A stretch of 64,000 nucleotides of DNA from an uncultured Bacteroidales bacterium (GTDB lineage Bacteria > Bacteroidota > Bacteroidia > Bacteroidales > Bacteroidaceae): NCBI GenBank assembly GCA_902786925.1, contig CADAEK010000010.1, positions 1 to 64,000 of the forward strand, read 5' to 3'. A model generated the notes under the pieces. It had not been told where the DNA came from. It ran no database searches and saw only the letters and a list, made by a program, of their open reading frames with translations. Of the stretch, positions 33,204 to 42,074 are shown one piece after another. Every line of letters begins with the position of its first letter. Within the stretch, counting starts at the first letter, position 1. Both the position numbers and the translations under genes were made by a program.

Positions 33204-35423
33204 TTATCGCGACACGTGCTTGACTCCCTTGACTGTAGTAATTTTCTTAATGAGTTGAGTGAGCTGATTCTGGTCATCAATCATCACGGTAAGCGTGCCA
33301 GAGAAAAGGCCGTCTTCTGACGATTGAATACTGATGCCTCGCAGCATTACATTCTTCTCCTTATTAATAATAGATGTAATGTTATTGACGATGCCGATGT
33401 CGTCATGTCCTACCACATGAAGAGTGACGGGGTATTGCTTGGAGCCCTTGCCCGCCCAACGCGCACGGAGCACACGATAACTCATACGCTCTTTCAAAAG
33501 GGCTGCATTAGGACAATCGGTGCGGTGCACTTTAATTCCACGATTCACGGTGACAAAGCCGAACACATCATCACCATAGATAGGATTGCAGCATTTTGCA
33601 AGGCTGTATTCCACACCTTTCAAGTTATTGTCCAGCACCAACACGTCGGCATTTCCTTGGGCATGATCATCCTGCACGTTCGCCACATAGCCATCAGCAC
33701 TCCGCTGCTCGGTAGAAAAAGCGTTAGGATTAGCATCACGTTCCTGCAAAGCCTGATATTGCTCAATCACGGTGTTCACATCAAGCATATTTTCTGCGAT
33801 GGCCTTGTAAAACTCGGTCACGTGCTTGTAGCCCATACGCTTGAGCAGACGCATCATGGTTGACTCGTCTGGTTCAATCTTCTTGTTCTTGAACTTACGC
33901 TCCAACGCTTCCTTCGCCAACGTCGAGACTTGCATCTCTTGCTCAGTAAGTGATTGTCTGATTTTGGCACGTGCCTTTGCTGTGACGGCAATATTGAGCC
34001 AGTCACGTTTGGGCAGCTGTTTCGGAGAAGTCAAAATCTCTACTTGGTCACCACTCTGGAGCTTTGTTCGGATGTGCACGTTCTTGCCGTTCACCTTGCC
34101 ACCCGTGCATCGACACCCCACAGTGGTATGAATTTGAAAGGCAAAGTCAAGCACCGTTGCACCTATCGGCAATTTGAACAAGTCGCCCTTAGGCGTAAAT
34201 ACAAACACCTCATCGCTGTAGAGGTCAACCTTGAAGCGGTCCACCAACTGCTCATCGCTGTCTGCATGGTTCTCCAATGCGGAACGTATGTCCTTCAACC
34301 AGTCTTCCAGCTTGCTTCCACTATCCTTTACACCTTTATAACGCCAGTGTGCAGCCAAACCACGTTCGGCTATTTCATCCATCCGCTCTGTACGAATCTG
34401 TATCTCCACCCACTTTCCTTCTGGACCCATCACGGTGATGTGCAGCGACTCATATCCATTCGACTTCGGAACAGAAAGCCAATCCCTCAAACGTTTGGGG
34501 TTAGGACGGTACATATCTGTGACGATGCTGAATACCTGCCAACAATCTTGCTTCTCTCGTTCGGGCGCAGAATCAAGAATCACACGGATAGCAAACAAGT
34601 CATAGATTCCCTCAAACTTGCACTTCTGCTTCTTCATCTTCTGCCAAATGGAGTGGATAGACTTGGTTCTGCCCTTGATGTGGAACTTCAGTCCTGCTGC
34701 TGACAATTTCTCTTCAATAGGACCGATAAAATTAGCAATATAAAGGTCACGAGCTGCACGTGTGGCATTCAGCTTTTCCTTAATCATGTAATATACATCC
34801 GGTTCCAGATATTTCAGCGACAAATCCTCTAACTCACGTTTAATCAGATAAAGACCAAGCTTATGCGCCAATGGAGCATACAGTCGTGCCGCCTCTGTAG
34901 CCACACGAGTTCGTTCCTCCATCTCTCCTTTGTCCTTAATTTGCCGCATCAAGTTGACGCGGTCGGCTATGATGATGAAGATGACTCTCATGTCCTCCGC
35001 AAAAGATAGCAACAAATCGCGGAAGTTCTCAGTCTCTATGGAAGGCTTCTTAGCATACAATTCATTCACGCGCAATATACCATGAATGATGTGGGCAACA
35101 TCATCACCAAACTCTTGGCTAACATAAGCCTCGTTCACCACACCGGCTGCCACACAGTTATGCAGCATGATGCTCACAATCGATGCACGGTTCAAGCCAA
35201 TCTCTTCAGCCGTAATGACCGCCGTCTGAAGATCAAATAGCACAGGATTCAAGCCAAACTTATCGCGGCACAATCCCTCAGACTCTACGGTACGCAGCAG
35301 AATCTCTTTAATTTTGCGGAAATCATCGGGGTTCAACACTTCCGCCACCAATGTCTGCAACTTCTTAACCGTCAACAGCAATTCTTCCCGTTCTTCCGCT
35401 AATAGTTTTTCTTGTACATCCAT
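33204..35423 (-). CDS. relA: RelA/SpoT family (p)ppGpp synthetase with degenerate hydrolase domain
   Basis: A 739-residue long RSH protein. I chose the ATG at 35423, preceded by AAAGGGGACAGAG; an upstream start at 35474 lies at or before the expected transcription start. Residues about 1-190 correspond to the HD hydrolase, but the HDxxED motif reads HNCVAAG (about 87-93), so hydrolysis should be lost. The synthetase domain is intact: RTKSIHSIWQKM, IYDLFAIRVI, NGYESLH near 320-326, EIQIRT and AAHWRYKG. TGS (about 395-455), a CC-type zinc-finger-like part (KCCNPIYGDD) and a C-terminal ACT domain follow. It probably acts as the ribosome-linked (p)ppGpp synthetase, with the hydrolase encoded elsewhere. 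Confidence 0.93.
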   Translation of the reverse strand: MDVQEKLLAEEREELLLTVKKLQTLVAEVLNPDDFRKIKEILLRTVESEGLCRDKFGLNPVLFDLQTAVITAEEIGLNRASIVSIMLHNCVAAGVVNEAYVSQEFGDDVAHIIHGILRVNELYAKKPSIETENFRDLLLSFAEDMRVIFIIIADRVNLMRQIKDKGEMEERTRVATEAARLYAPLAHKLGLYLIKRELEDLSLKYLEPDVYYMIKEKLNATRAARDLYIANFIGPIEEKLSAAGLKFHIKGRTKSIHSIWQKMKKQKCKFEGIYDLFAIRVILDSAPEREKQDCWQVFSIVTDMYRPNPKRLRDWLSVPKSNGYESLHITVMGPEGKWVEIQIRTERMDEIAERGLAAHWRYKGVKDSGSKLEDWLKDIRSALENHADSDEQLVDRFKVDLYSDEVFVFTPKGDLFKLPIGATVLDFAFQIHTTVGCRCTGGKVNGKNVHIRTKLQSGDQVEILTSPKQLPKRDWLNIAVTAKARAKIRQSLTEQEMQVSTLAKEALERKFKNKKIEPDESTMMRLLKRMGYKHVTEFYKAIAENMLDVNTVIEQYQALQERDANPNAFSTEQRSADGYVANVQDDHAQGNADVLVLDNNLKGVEYSLAKCCNPIYGDDVFGFVTVNRGIKVHRTDCPNAALLKERMSYRVLRARWAGKGSKQYPVTLHVVGHDDIGIVNNITSIINKEKNVMLRGISIQSSEDGLFSGTLTVMIDDQNQLTQLIKKITTVKGVKHVSR

Positions 35424-35471
35424 CTCTGTCCCCTTTCTTTTAATTGGTGGTTCTATAATGCATTTGCCATG

Positions 35472-35479
35472 CAAAGTTA
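35472..35479 (-). promoter_or_regulatory. -7 element of relA
   Basis: Minus-strand TAACTTTG, about 49 bases before the chosen start codon. No clear -33 box. Confidence 0.55.
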
Positions 35480-35582
35480 AATAAAAATGGCGATAACCAC
35501 ATTGTCATTCGCCAAGAAATGCAACATTCACCAACGACATATATCCGAATTGGTGCACATTCCTCAAAAAGCAAGAACAGAA

Positions 35583-35615
35583 TTTGGTACGTTAGTGAAA
35601 AAAGCACTACCTTTG
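35583..35615 (+). promoter_or_regulatory. uxaC promoter
   Basis: TTTG (35583-35586), 21 bases, TACCTTTG (35608-35615); start codon 36 bases on. Confidence 0.7.
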
Positions 35616-35650
35616 TCTACCTATAAATTGACACTAAAACTATTATCATT

Positions 35651-37069
35651 ATGAAACCTTTCATGGACGAGGACTTCCTGCTGCAAAGCGAAACAGCAAA
35701 GAAGCTCTATCACGAACATGCGGCAAAAATGCCAATTATTGACTACCATTGCCATCTGGTGCCACAGATGGTAGCGGAGAACAAGCGCTTCGAATCCATC
35801 ACGCAGATATGGTTAGGTGGCGACCACTACAAGTGGAGAGCCATGCGTTCCAACGGTGTAGACGAGCGTTTCTGTACAGGTAAAGACACATCCGACTGGG
35901 AGAAGTTTGAAAAGTGGGCTGAGACCGTTCCATACACATTCCGCAATCCTTTGTATCACTGGACACATTTGGAACTGAAGACTGCTTTCGGCATCAACAA
36001 GACATTGAACCCAGAGAATGCACGCGAGATTTTCGACGAGTGTAACGAACAAATCAAGAATGACCCAAAGTTCACTCCTCGTGGCTTGATGAAACACTAT
36101 AATGTGGAGACGGTTTGCACGACAGACGACCCCGTGGATTCATTAGAGTTTCACAAGCAAGTAGCAGCCGACCCCACCATGGAGACCCAAATGCTGCCAG
36201 CATGGCGTCCAGACAAGGCGATGGCTGTAGAAGTTCCTGCAAACTTCAAGGCTTACGTAGATAAGCTCTCTGACGTGAGCGGAAAGAGCATCAACAACTT
36301 CAACGATTACATCGATGCCCTTCAGTCACGCCATGATTTCTTCGCCTCGATGGGATGCAAACTGAGCGATCACGGTATTGAGGAATTCTATGCCGAAGAC
36401 TATACTGACGCTGAAATCAAAGTCATTTTTGACAAGGTCTATGCAGGCAAGGAGCTCACTCCAGAAGAGGTGCTGAAGTTCAAGTCTGCCATGATGTACA
36501 TCTTTGCAGTTCAAGACGCTGAAGCAGGTTGGGCACAACAGTTCCACTATGGCGCCATCCGCGACAACAACTCCAAGATGTTCAAGCTACTAGGCCCAGA
36601 TACAGGCTTCGACTCTATTGGCGAATTCAACACCGCTAAAAAGTGCTCTAAATTCCTTGACCGCCTGAATGCTGAAGGGAAGTTGGCAAAGACTATTCTC
36701 TACAACCTTAATCCATGCGCTAACGAAGTGCTGGCCACGATGTTGGGCAACTTCCAAGATGGTTCTTGCCCTGGAAAGATTCAGTGGGGCTCAGGCTGGT
36801 GGTTCCTTGACCAGAAGGATGGCATGACGAAGCAGATGAACGCGCTCTCACTTCTTGGCTTGCTAAGCCGTTTTGTGGGCATGCTCACCGATTCTCGCTC
36901 ATTCCTCTCCTACCCTCGTCATGAGTATTTCCGCCGCATCCTCTGCAACCTCGTTGCCACCGACATCGAGAATGGTGAGGTGCCATACATTGGCTACGAA
37001 GCAGCACGTGTAAACCAAATGATTGAGGACATTTCCTATAATAATGCCAAGAACTATTTTCAGTTTTGA
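35651..37069 (+). CDS. uxaC: Glucuronate/galacturonate isomerase
   Basis: A 472-residue metal-dependent isomerase of the amidohydrolase superfamily. It converts D-glucuronate to D-fructuronate and D-galacturonate to D-tagaturonate, the entry to hexuronate breakdown. It shows the N-terminal MPIIDYHCHLVPQMVAEN motif (metal His pair, about 28-37), TDDPVDSLEFH near 158, GAIRDNNSKMF near 299 and SDSR-type C-terminal LTDSRSFLSYPRHEYFRRILC near 413-433. Length is typical (about 470). KDG formed further on would be handled by kdgK and eda at 18.8-20.5 kb. trmN6 and an HD-domain gene follow in one run. Confidence 0.96.
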   Translation: MKPFMDEDFLLQSETAKKLYHEHAAKMPIIDYHCHLVPQMVAENKRFESITQIWLGGDHYKWRAMRSNGVDERFCTGKDTSDWEKFEKWAETVPYTFRNPLYHWTHLELKTAFGINKTLNPENAREIFDECNEQIKNDPKFTPRGLMKHYNVETVCTTDDPVDSLEFHKQVAADPTMETQMLPAWRPDKAMAVEVPANFKAYVDKLSDVSGKSINNFNDYIDALQSRHDFFASMGCKLSDHGIEEFYAEDYTDAEIKVIFDKVYAGKELTPEEVLKFKSAMMYIFAVQDAEAGWAQQFHYGAIRDNNSKMFKLLGPDTGFDSIGEFNTAKKCSKFLDRLNAEGKLAKTILYNLNPCANEVLATMLGNFQDGSCPGKIQWGSGWWFLDQKDGMTKQMNALSLLGLLSRFVGMLTDSRSFLSYPRHEYFRRILCNLVATDIENGEVPYIGYEAARVNQMIEDISYNNAKNYFQF

Positions 37070-37099
37070 TCAGCTCACGCACTGAGCCTTATTCAACAC

Positions 37100-37822
37100 G
37101 TGACATTGGCAACACCAGATTTTCATTTTAAACAATTCACCATCCGTCACGATCGTTCAGCAATGAAGGTCGGCACGGATGGTGTGTTGTTAGGAGCCTG
37201 GGCCTGTCCATACACTGAGCAAACTATGACGATGAAGTGTCTTGACATCGGCACAGGAACAGGACTCATAGCCTTGATGTTAGCACAGAGATTTCCAGCT
37301 GCCCACATCACAGGAATTGACATCGACGACGCATCTCTCGAACAGGCAAAAGAGAATGTAGAAGCGTCTCCTTTCAGGGGGCAAATTCACATCAAAAAGC
37401 AAGACTTTATAGACATTGACTCTTTCTCTAACAAATACGATATAATCGTATCGAATCCACCATTTTACAAAGAAGAAACACTTGGAGGAAATCAAGCGAG
37501 AGATGCTGCACGGCACACCACTTCCCTGCCTTTTGATTTGCTCATAGAGAATGCCAACCGACTTCTCTCTGAAAAAGGGCTATTTTGTGTCATCATTCCA
37601 TATCTCGAAGCGTCCTCCTTTATCAGTATGTGCGCTTTCAAAAAGCTCTATCTGCATCGTCGTTTAGATGTGCGCTCAAGCGAACGGAAACCATTCAAAC
37701 GAGCACTTCTGGAATTTGGCAAAGACATATCTCCCACTCAAGCAGGCACGCTCACTTTGCAAGATGCACATAATAGCCGCACCGCTGAATACGCTCAACT
37801 CACCGGTGCATTTTATCTATAA
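37100..37822 (+). CDS. trmN6: tRNA1(Val) (adenine(37)-N6)-methyltransferase-like protein
   Basis: A 240-residue SAM-dependent methyltransferase of the YfiC/TrmN6 group. FKQFTIRHDRSAMKVGTDGVLLGAW at about 10-34 is diagnostic, followed by the SAM loop LDIGTGTGLIALMLAQR and the N6-adenine motif NPPFY near 118-122. The start is a GTG at 37100, since the conserved N-terminal block must be included and no upstream ATG is available. It would make m6A37 in tRNA-Val or a related tRNA. It lies 30 bases after uxaC and 11 before the HD gene. Confidence 0.9.
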   Translation: MTLATPDFHFKQFTIRHDRSAMKVGTDGVLLGAWACPYTEQTMTMKCLDIGTGTGLIALMLAQRFPAAHITGIDIDDASLEQAKENVEASPFRGQIHIKKQDFIDIDSFSNKYDIIVSNPPFYKEETLGGNQARDAARHTTSLPFDLLIENANRLLSEKGLFCVIIPYLEASSFISMCAFKKLYLHRRLDVRSSERKPFKRALLEFGKDISPTQAGTLTLQDAHNSRTAEYAQLTGAFYL

Positions 37823-37833
37823 AAACAGAACCC

Positions 37834-38394
37834 ATGAATTATCAAGCTATCATCGATAAATACTATCCAGAAGACAATGAACTAAAGCGAATCCTCATGG
37901 TGCATAGCCGCTGTGTGGCAAATAAGGCTCTTGCCATTGTGGACCAGCACCCTGAACTAAATGCCAATCGACAATTTGTGGAAGAGGCTGCTATGCTGCA
38001 CGACATCGGAATCTTCCGCTGTGACGCAGCTGGCATTCAATGCTTTGGCACAGAACCATACATCTGTCATGGCACCATCGGAGCAGAGTTGTTGCGTGCC
38101 GAAGGATGGCCAGAACATGCACGGGTATGTGAGCGTCACACGGGTGCAGGACTCTCGCTGCAAGAAATTGAGGATCAGAACCTTCCTGTTCCACACAAAA
38201 GCCTTCTCCCTGAAACTATCGAAGAGCAAATCATTTGTTATGCTGACAAGTTTTACTCCAAGACAAAGCTCACTAACGAGAAAACACTTGAGCAGGCTAT
38301 TCGCTCTTTAGCCAAATTTGGTGATGAAGGCGTGAAGCGCTTTACTCATTGGGCTGAACTATTCGAAAGCTCCCATCCCAGCCCCTCTTTGTAA
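37834..38394 (+). CDS. HD-domain phosphohydrolase
   Basis: A 186-residue cytosolic protein with a single HD domain: H in MVHSRCVANKA (about 23), the HD pair in AAMLHDIGIFRC (about 55), H in ICHGTIGAE, H in CERHTGAG and the last Asp in ICYADKFYSKT (about 136). All metal ligands are present, so it should be active. It resembles the YqeK-like/uncharacterised HDIG group, which includes nucleotide phosphohydrolases; substrate unknown. An inverted-repeat cluster begins right after the stop. Confidence 0.85.
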   Translation: MNYQAIIDKYYPEDNELKRILMVHSRCVANKALAIVDQHPELNANRQFVEEAAMLHDIGIFRCDAAGIQCFGTEPYICHGTIGAELLRAEGWPEHARVCERHTGAGLSLQEIEDQNLPVPHKSLLPETIEEQIICYADKFYSKTKLTNEKTLEQAIRSLAKFGDEGVKRFTHWAELFESSHPSPSL

Positions 38395-38663
38395 CATGGG
38401 TAACACGCCCAGTGTTACAAATGTAACAGACCGTGTGTAACAAATGTAACACAGGGCGTGTGACGTATGTTACACACGGTCTGTTACGCACACAACACCG
38501 AGTGACAGACAATAGTATTGACGAGCGCAATACAGAAGTTTAATCGGGCACACCATCTAAGTTCTATCGAGCATGCCATACATGATATGAAAAGCGTGTC
38601 GCAAGTGTAGTATTTAAAGAGGGAGAAATGTTCGACAATAAAAGTTAAAACATGGGGTTTTAC
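38395..38663. other. Gene-free stretch between the HD gene and lptD
   Basis: About 270 bases to the promoter. The first 100 are TGTAACA-type inverted repeats; the rest is unremarkable with no frame of note. Confidence 0.6.
38400..38487. repeat. Nested inverted repeats with a perfect 20-bp stem
   Basis: GTAACAC-GCCCA-GTGTTAC (38400-38418) is a small hairpin. Then a 20-base arm at 38423-38442 matches the reverse complement at 38468-38487 exactly, with a 25-base loop. ACACGCCC (38403-38410) can also pair with GGGCGTGT (38454-38461), so two folds compete. No T-run follows. GTAAC/GTTAC words recur at short spacing. Confidence 0.8.
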
Positions 38664-38694
38664 TTTGCATTATGCGCACTTATTCGTACCTTTG
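38664..38694 (+). promoter_or_regulatory. lptD promoter, very close to the start codon
   Basis: TTTG (38664-38667), 19 bases, TACCTTTG (38687-38694). The likely start codon ATG is at 38705, so the leader should be only a few bases or absent. Confidence 0.72.
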
Positions 38695-38704
38695 CACTCG
38701 TTTT

Positions 38705-41557
38705 ATGAGAAGACAAAGGTTCATTGCGTCATTGCTGGTACTCATCATGGTGCTATCCATGACAGCTTTCAACACTCCATTGGCCGACACACCACATTCG
38801 AATGTCGGCCATAATGATGTTGACACCATTGACTCAGCCCGACTTTCCGAGTCGGACTCGCTTCTACTGAACCTTGACTCAGCCAAAGCACTCTTCGACC
38901 GCGAGCACGGAATTGTACAAAAGCCTAACACCTCGAGAGCCACCCAATGGAATGACTCAATTGCAGCCGTCGAAGACTCTATCCAAAAATCAAAGAAGAA
39001 AAGTGCGCTGGACGCACCTGTCGCCTACGAAGCAAAAGACTCCATGACGTTCTTCATGGACACGAGGAACGCTTTTCTCTATGGCGATGCCAATGTGAAG
39101 TATCAGCAGATTGACCTTCAGTCGGAAAACATCAAGATGAACATGGACAGTTCTATTGTTCATGCCGTCGGTGCGCTCGACTCTGTGGGCAAGCAATTTG
39201 GCACCCCTATCTTCAAAGACGGAGGAGATGAATACAAGATGGAGGAGATGTCCTATAACTTTAAGACGAAGAAGGGCTACATCACCAATATCTACACAGC
39301 CCAGCAGGATGGTTTCCTTACATCGGAAGAAGCAAAGAAAGGTGACGATGGCGCGTACTATATGCGTGGTGGCAAATATACAACTTGTGACGAAGAGCAT
39401 CCGCACTTCTACATCCGCATGGCAAGAGCCAAAGTTCGCCCTGGCAAGAACGTATTCTCAGGTCCTGCATGGCTGGTGGTAGAAGACGTGCCTCTGCCTC
39501 TCGCCATTCCATTTGCTTTCTTCCCCATCACCGACAGCTATTCCAGCGGTATCATCATGCCAACATACGGTGATGAATCCACTCGCGGTTTCTATCTACG
39601 TGACGGTGGCTACTATTTTGCCATCAGCGACTATATGGACATGAAACTGACGGGCGAAATCTTCACGAAAGGCTCATGGGGCATTGGTGCACAGACCACT
39701 TATAAGCGTCGTTACAAATATGGTGGCAACTTCTATTTCAACTATCAAGTAACCAAGGAGGGTGAAAAGAATCTGCCGGACTACTCAGAGGCTAAGAACT
39801 TCAAGGTGCAATGGAGTCATCACACCGACCCGAAGGCTTCGCCCAATAGTTCTTTCTCCGCCAGCGTGAACTTTGCCACTCAGTCATACGAGAAGAACAA
39901 CCTCACATCGCTTTATAATCCTACATCCTATTCGCAGAGTACACGCACATCTTCTGTCAGCTATTCACATAGTTTCCCCAAGATGGGCCTATCGCTGTCA
40001 AGCTCTTTCAACATCGCACAGAATATGCGCGACTCTACCATCGCGCTCACCTTGCCAACTCTCTCCATTTCCTTGGCTCGCTTCTACCCATTCAAGAGGA
40101 AGCATGCAGCAGGAAAAGAACGATGGTATGAGAAAATCAGCTTGAACTACACGGGTAATTTCTCCAACTCTATCACGACAAAAGAAGACAAGCTGATGCA
40201 CTCATCGCTGGTCAAAGACTGGCGAAACGGCATGAAGCACTCGATTCCTATCTCTGCTTCGTTCAACTTGTTGAAATACATCAACATTACGCCATCGCTG
40301 AACTATACAGAACGCTGGTACACAAACAAGGTTATACAGACGTGGAACACAGAAAAGCAATCTGTCATGCGCGACACCATCTATGGCTTTAACCGCGTAT
40401 TTGACTACAACCTCTCGCTTTCTGCCAACACGAAGCTCTATGGTATGTACAAGCCCAATCCAAAGGTGTTTGGTAAAAAACTGGCTATGGTACGCCACGT
40501 GTTCACGCCCTCCATCAGCTACAGTTATGCACCAGACTTCAGTGACGCGAAATGGGGCTATTGGAAAACATACACCAAGACTGACGAAGAAGGAAATGTG
40601 TCCCTCGTCTCCTATTCTCCTTATGAAGGCTCACTCTATGGCCAGCCCTCAGCAGGAAAAACGGGATCTATCAGCATGGACATCTCCAATAACATTGAGG
40701 CGAAGATACGCAACAAGGAAGATAGCCTCAAGAAAGTCAGCATCATTGACGAGCTCGGAGCATCGCTCTCCTACAATATGGCGGCCAAACGTCAACCTTG
40801 GTCTAACTTGTCCACCCGATTGCGTCTGAAGTGGGGAAAGGCAACCTTCAACATGAACGCCGTGTTCCACACTTATGCTTACGAGTTTGATGAGAAGGGC
40901 AATGTGGTCGTCGGCAACCGTACGGAATGGTCCTATGGGCGCTTTGGACGTTTCCAGGGCATGTCAAAAAACATTTCCTACACCTTCAACAATCAGACAT
41001 TCAAACTGCTACGCAAGAAGATACGCAAGCTTTTAGGTCATGACGACGAAGAGGAAGAAACGGAGATAGCATCAGCCCCTGAATCGGAAGACGAAGACTT
41101 GGAGACAAACATTGACGATCCCAATAAACCCAAAGGAAAGAAGGCTGGTGAAGATACAGGTCTCGACGACGATGGCTACATGAAGTTCAGCATGCCTTGG
41201 GCGTTATCCATTTCCTATGGTATCACTATGGCGGAGGACAGAACTCGCGACATCAATGTCAAGACCATGCGATATCCCTACTCGTTCACACAGAATCTGA
41301 ACTTCTCGGGTAACCTAAAACTCTCCAGCAATTGGAACTGCAACTTCGCTTCAGGATGGGATTTCACTAATCATGAGATTTCACTCACTACGGTGAACAT
41401 CTCACGAGATATGCACTGCTTCAATATCTCATGTGGACTTGTATTTGGTATCTACACCAGCTACCACATATCTCTGCGTGCTAATGCCAGCACGTTGACA
41501 GACGCACTCAAATACGATAAGAAATCGAGCTACTCAAGCTCTATTCAATGGTATTAA
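38705..41557 (+). CDS. lptD: LPS-assembly outer-membrane protein LptD
   Basis: About 950 residues. The ATG at 38705 opens a signal-like N-terminus (MRRQRFIASLLVLIMVLSM); an in-frame ATG at 38672 lies upstream of the promoter's -7 box and is unlikely to be used. Residues about 100-270 form the OstA/LptA-like beta-jellyroll that receives LPS from the periplasmic bridge. The rest is a large beta-barrel with alternating aromatic strands, such as SFSASVNFATQSYEKN and SLSYNMAAKRQPW. A 60-residue acidic loop near 790-850 is rich in Glu/Asp. No conserved Cys pairs like those of E. coli are obvious. It heads the lptD-ruvX-def-TPR run; a partner LptE is not in the window. Confidence 0.9.
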   Translation: MRRQRFIASLLVLIMVLSMTAFNTPLADTPHSNVGHNDVDTIDSARLSESDSLLLNLDSAKALFDREHGIVQKPNTSRATQWNDSIAAVEDSIQKSKKKSALDAPVAYEAKDSMTFFMDTRNAFLYGDANVKYQQIDLQSENIKMNMDSSIVHAVGALDSVGKQFGTPIFKDGGDEYKMEEMSYNFKTKKGYITNIYTAQQDGFLTSEEAKKGDDGAYYMRGGKYTTCDEEHPHFYIRMARAKVRPGKNVFSGPAWLVVEDVPLPLAIPFAFFPITDSYSSGIIMPTYGDESTRGFYLRDGGYYFAISDYMDMKLTGEIFTKGSWGIGAQTTYKRRYKYGGNFYFNYQVTKEGEKNLPDYSEAKNFKVQWSHHTDPKASPNSSFSASVNFATQSYEKNNLTSLYNPTSYSQSTRTSSVSYSHSFPKMGLSLSSSFNIAQNMRDSTIALTLPTLSISLARFYPFKRKHAAGKERWYEKISLNYTGNFSNSITTKEDKLMHSSLVKDWRNGMKHSIPISASFNLLKYINITPSLNYTERWYTNKVIQTWNTEKQSVMRDTIYGFNRVFDYNLSLSANTKLYGMYKPNPKVFGKKLAMVRHVFTPSISYSYAPDFSDAKWGYWKTYTKTDEEGNVSLVSYSPYEGSLYGQPSAGKTGSISMDISNNIEAKIRNKEDSLKKVSIIDELGASLSYNMAAKRQPWSNLSTRLRLKWGKATFNMNAVFHTYAYEFDEKGNVVVGNRTEWSYGRFGRFQGMSKNISYTFNNQTFKLLRKKIRKLLGHDDEEEETEIASAPESEDEDLETNIDDPNKPKGKKAGEDTGLDDDGYMKFSMPWALSISYGITMAEDRTRDINVKTMRYPYSFTQNLNFSGNLKLSSNWNCNFASGWDFTNHEISLTTVNISRDMHCFNISCGLVFGIYTSYHISLRANASTLTDALKYDKKSSYSSSIQWY

Positions 41558-41611
41558 TTTGCAGGAAGATACTCGTAACTCACAACTTGTAAAACCAGAT
41601 AATCCCTCACG

Positions 41612-42025
41612 ATGTCAAGAATACTCGCCATAGATTACGGACAAAAGCGCACAGGCATTGCAGTAACCGACACGTTACAGATGATTGCCAATGGACTCAC
41701 AACTGTTGATACACGGGAACTGGAAAAGTTCATTGTTGACTATATGGCCCAAGAGGACGTGTCCACTATCGTTGTGGGCAAACCGACTCAGATGAATGGA
41801 GAAAACAGCGAGAACATGAAACGTATTGAGCCTTTCTTTAATCGACTGAAAAAACTCTTCCCCAACAAAGAGGTGACCTATTATGACGAGCGCTTTACTT
41901 CTGTGCTGGCACACCAAGCCATGCTTCAAAGCGGTATCGGCAAAAAGGCACGCCAAAACAAAGCGCTCGTTGACAAAATCAGCGCTACCATCATTCTTGA
42001 AGACTATCTACAGAGCATAAGATAA
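41612..42025 (+). CDS. ruvX: Putative pre-16S rRNA nuclease / Holliday-junction resolvase-like YqgF
   Basis: A 137-residue RNase H-fold protein. It begins MSRILAIDYGQKRTGIAVTD with the catalytic Asp7, then VVGKPTQMNG near 55-64, the FxxRLKK helix, YYDERFTSVLAHQ near 90-102 with the Glu/Asp, and the C-terminal KALVDKISATIILEDYL with the last Asp. Members process the 5' end of 16S rRNA or resolve junctions. Length is usual. Gaps of 54 and 49 bases separate it from lptD and def. Confidence 0.93.
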   Translation: MSRILAIDYGQKRTGIAVTDTLQMIANGLTTVDTRELEKFIVDYMAQEDVSTIVVGKPTQMNGENSENMKRIEPFFNRLKKLFPNKEVTYYDERFTSVLAHQAMLQSGIGKKARQNKALVDKISATIILEDYLQSIR

Positions 42026-42074
42026 ATGAATTAACTGCAAACAATAATCTTAAACTGAAAAAACTTTAATCAAC

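Noticed and set aside
33158-33280. Longer N-terminus of rlmH
   Set aside because: The 41 extra residues have no match to the family, and the ATG at 33157 begins the conserved MRVALLLVGK.
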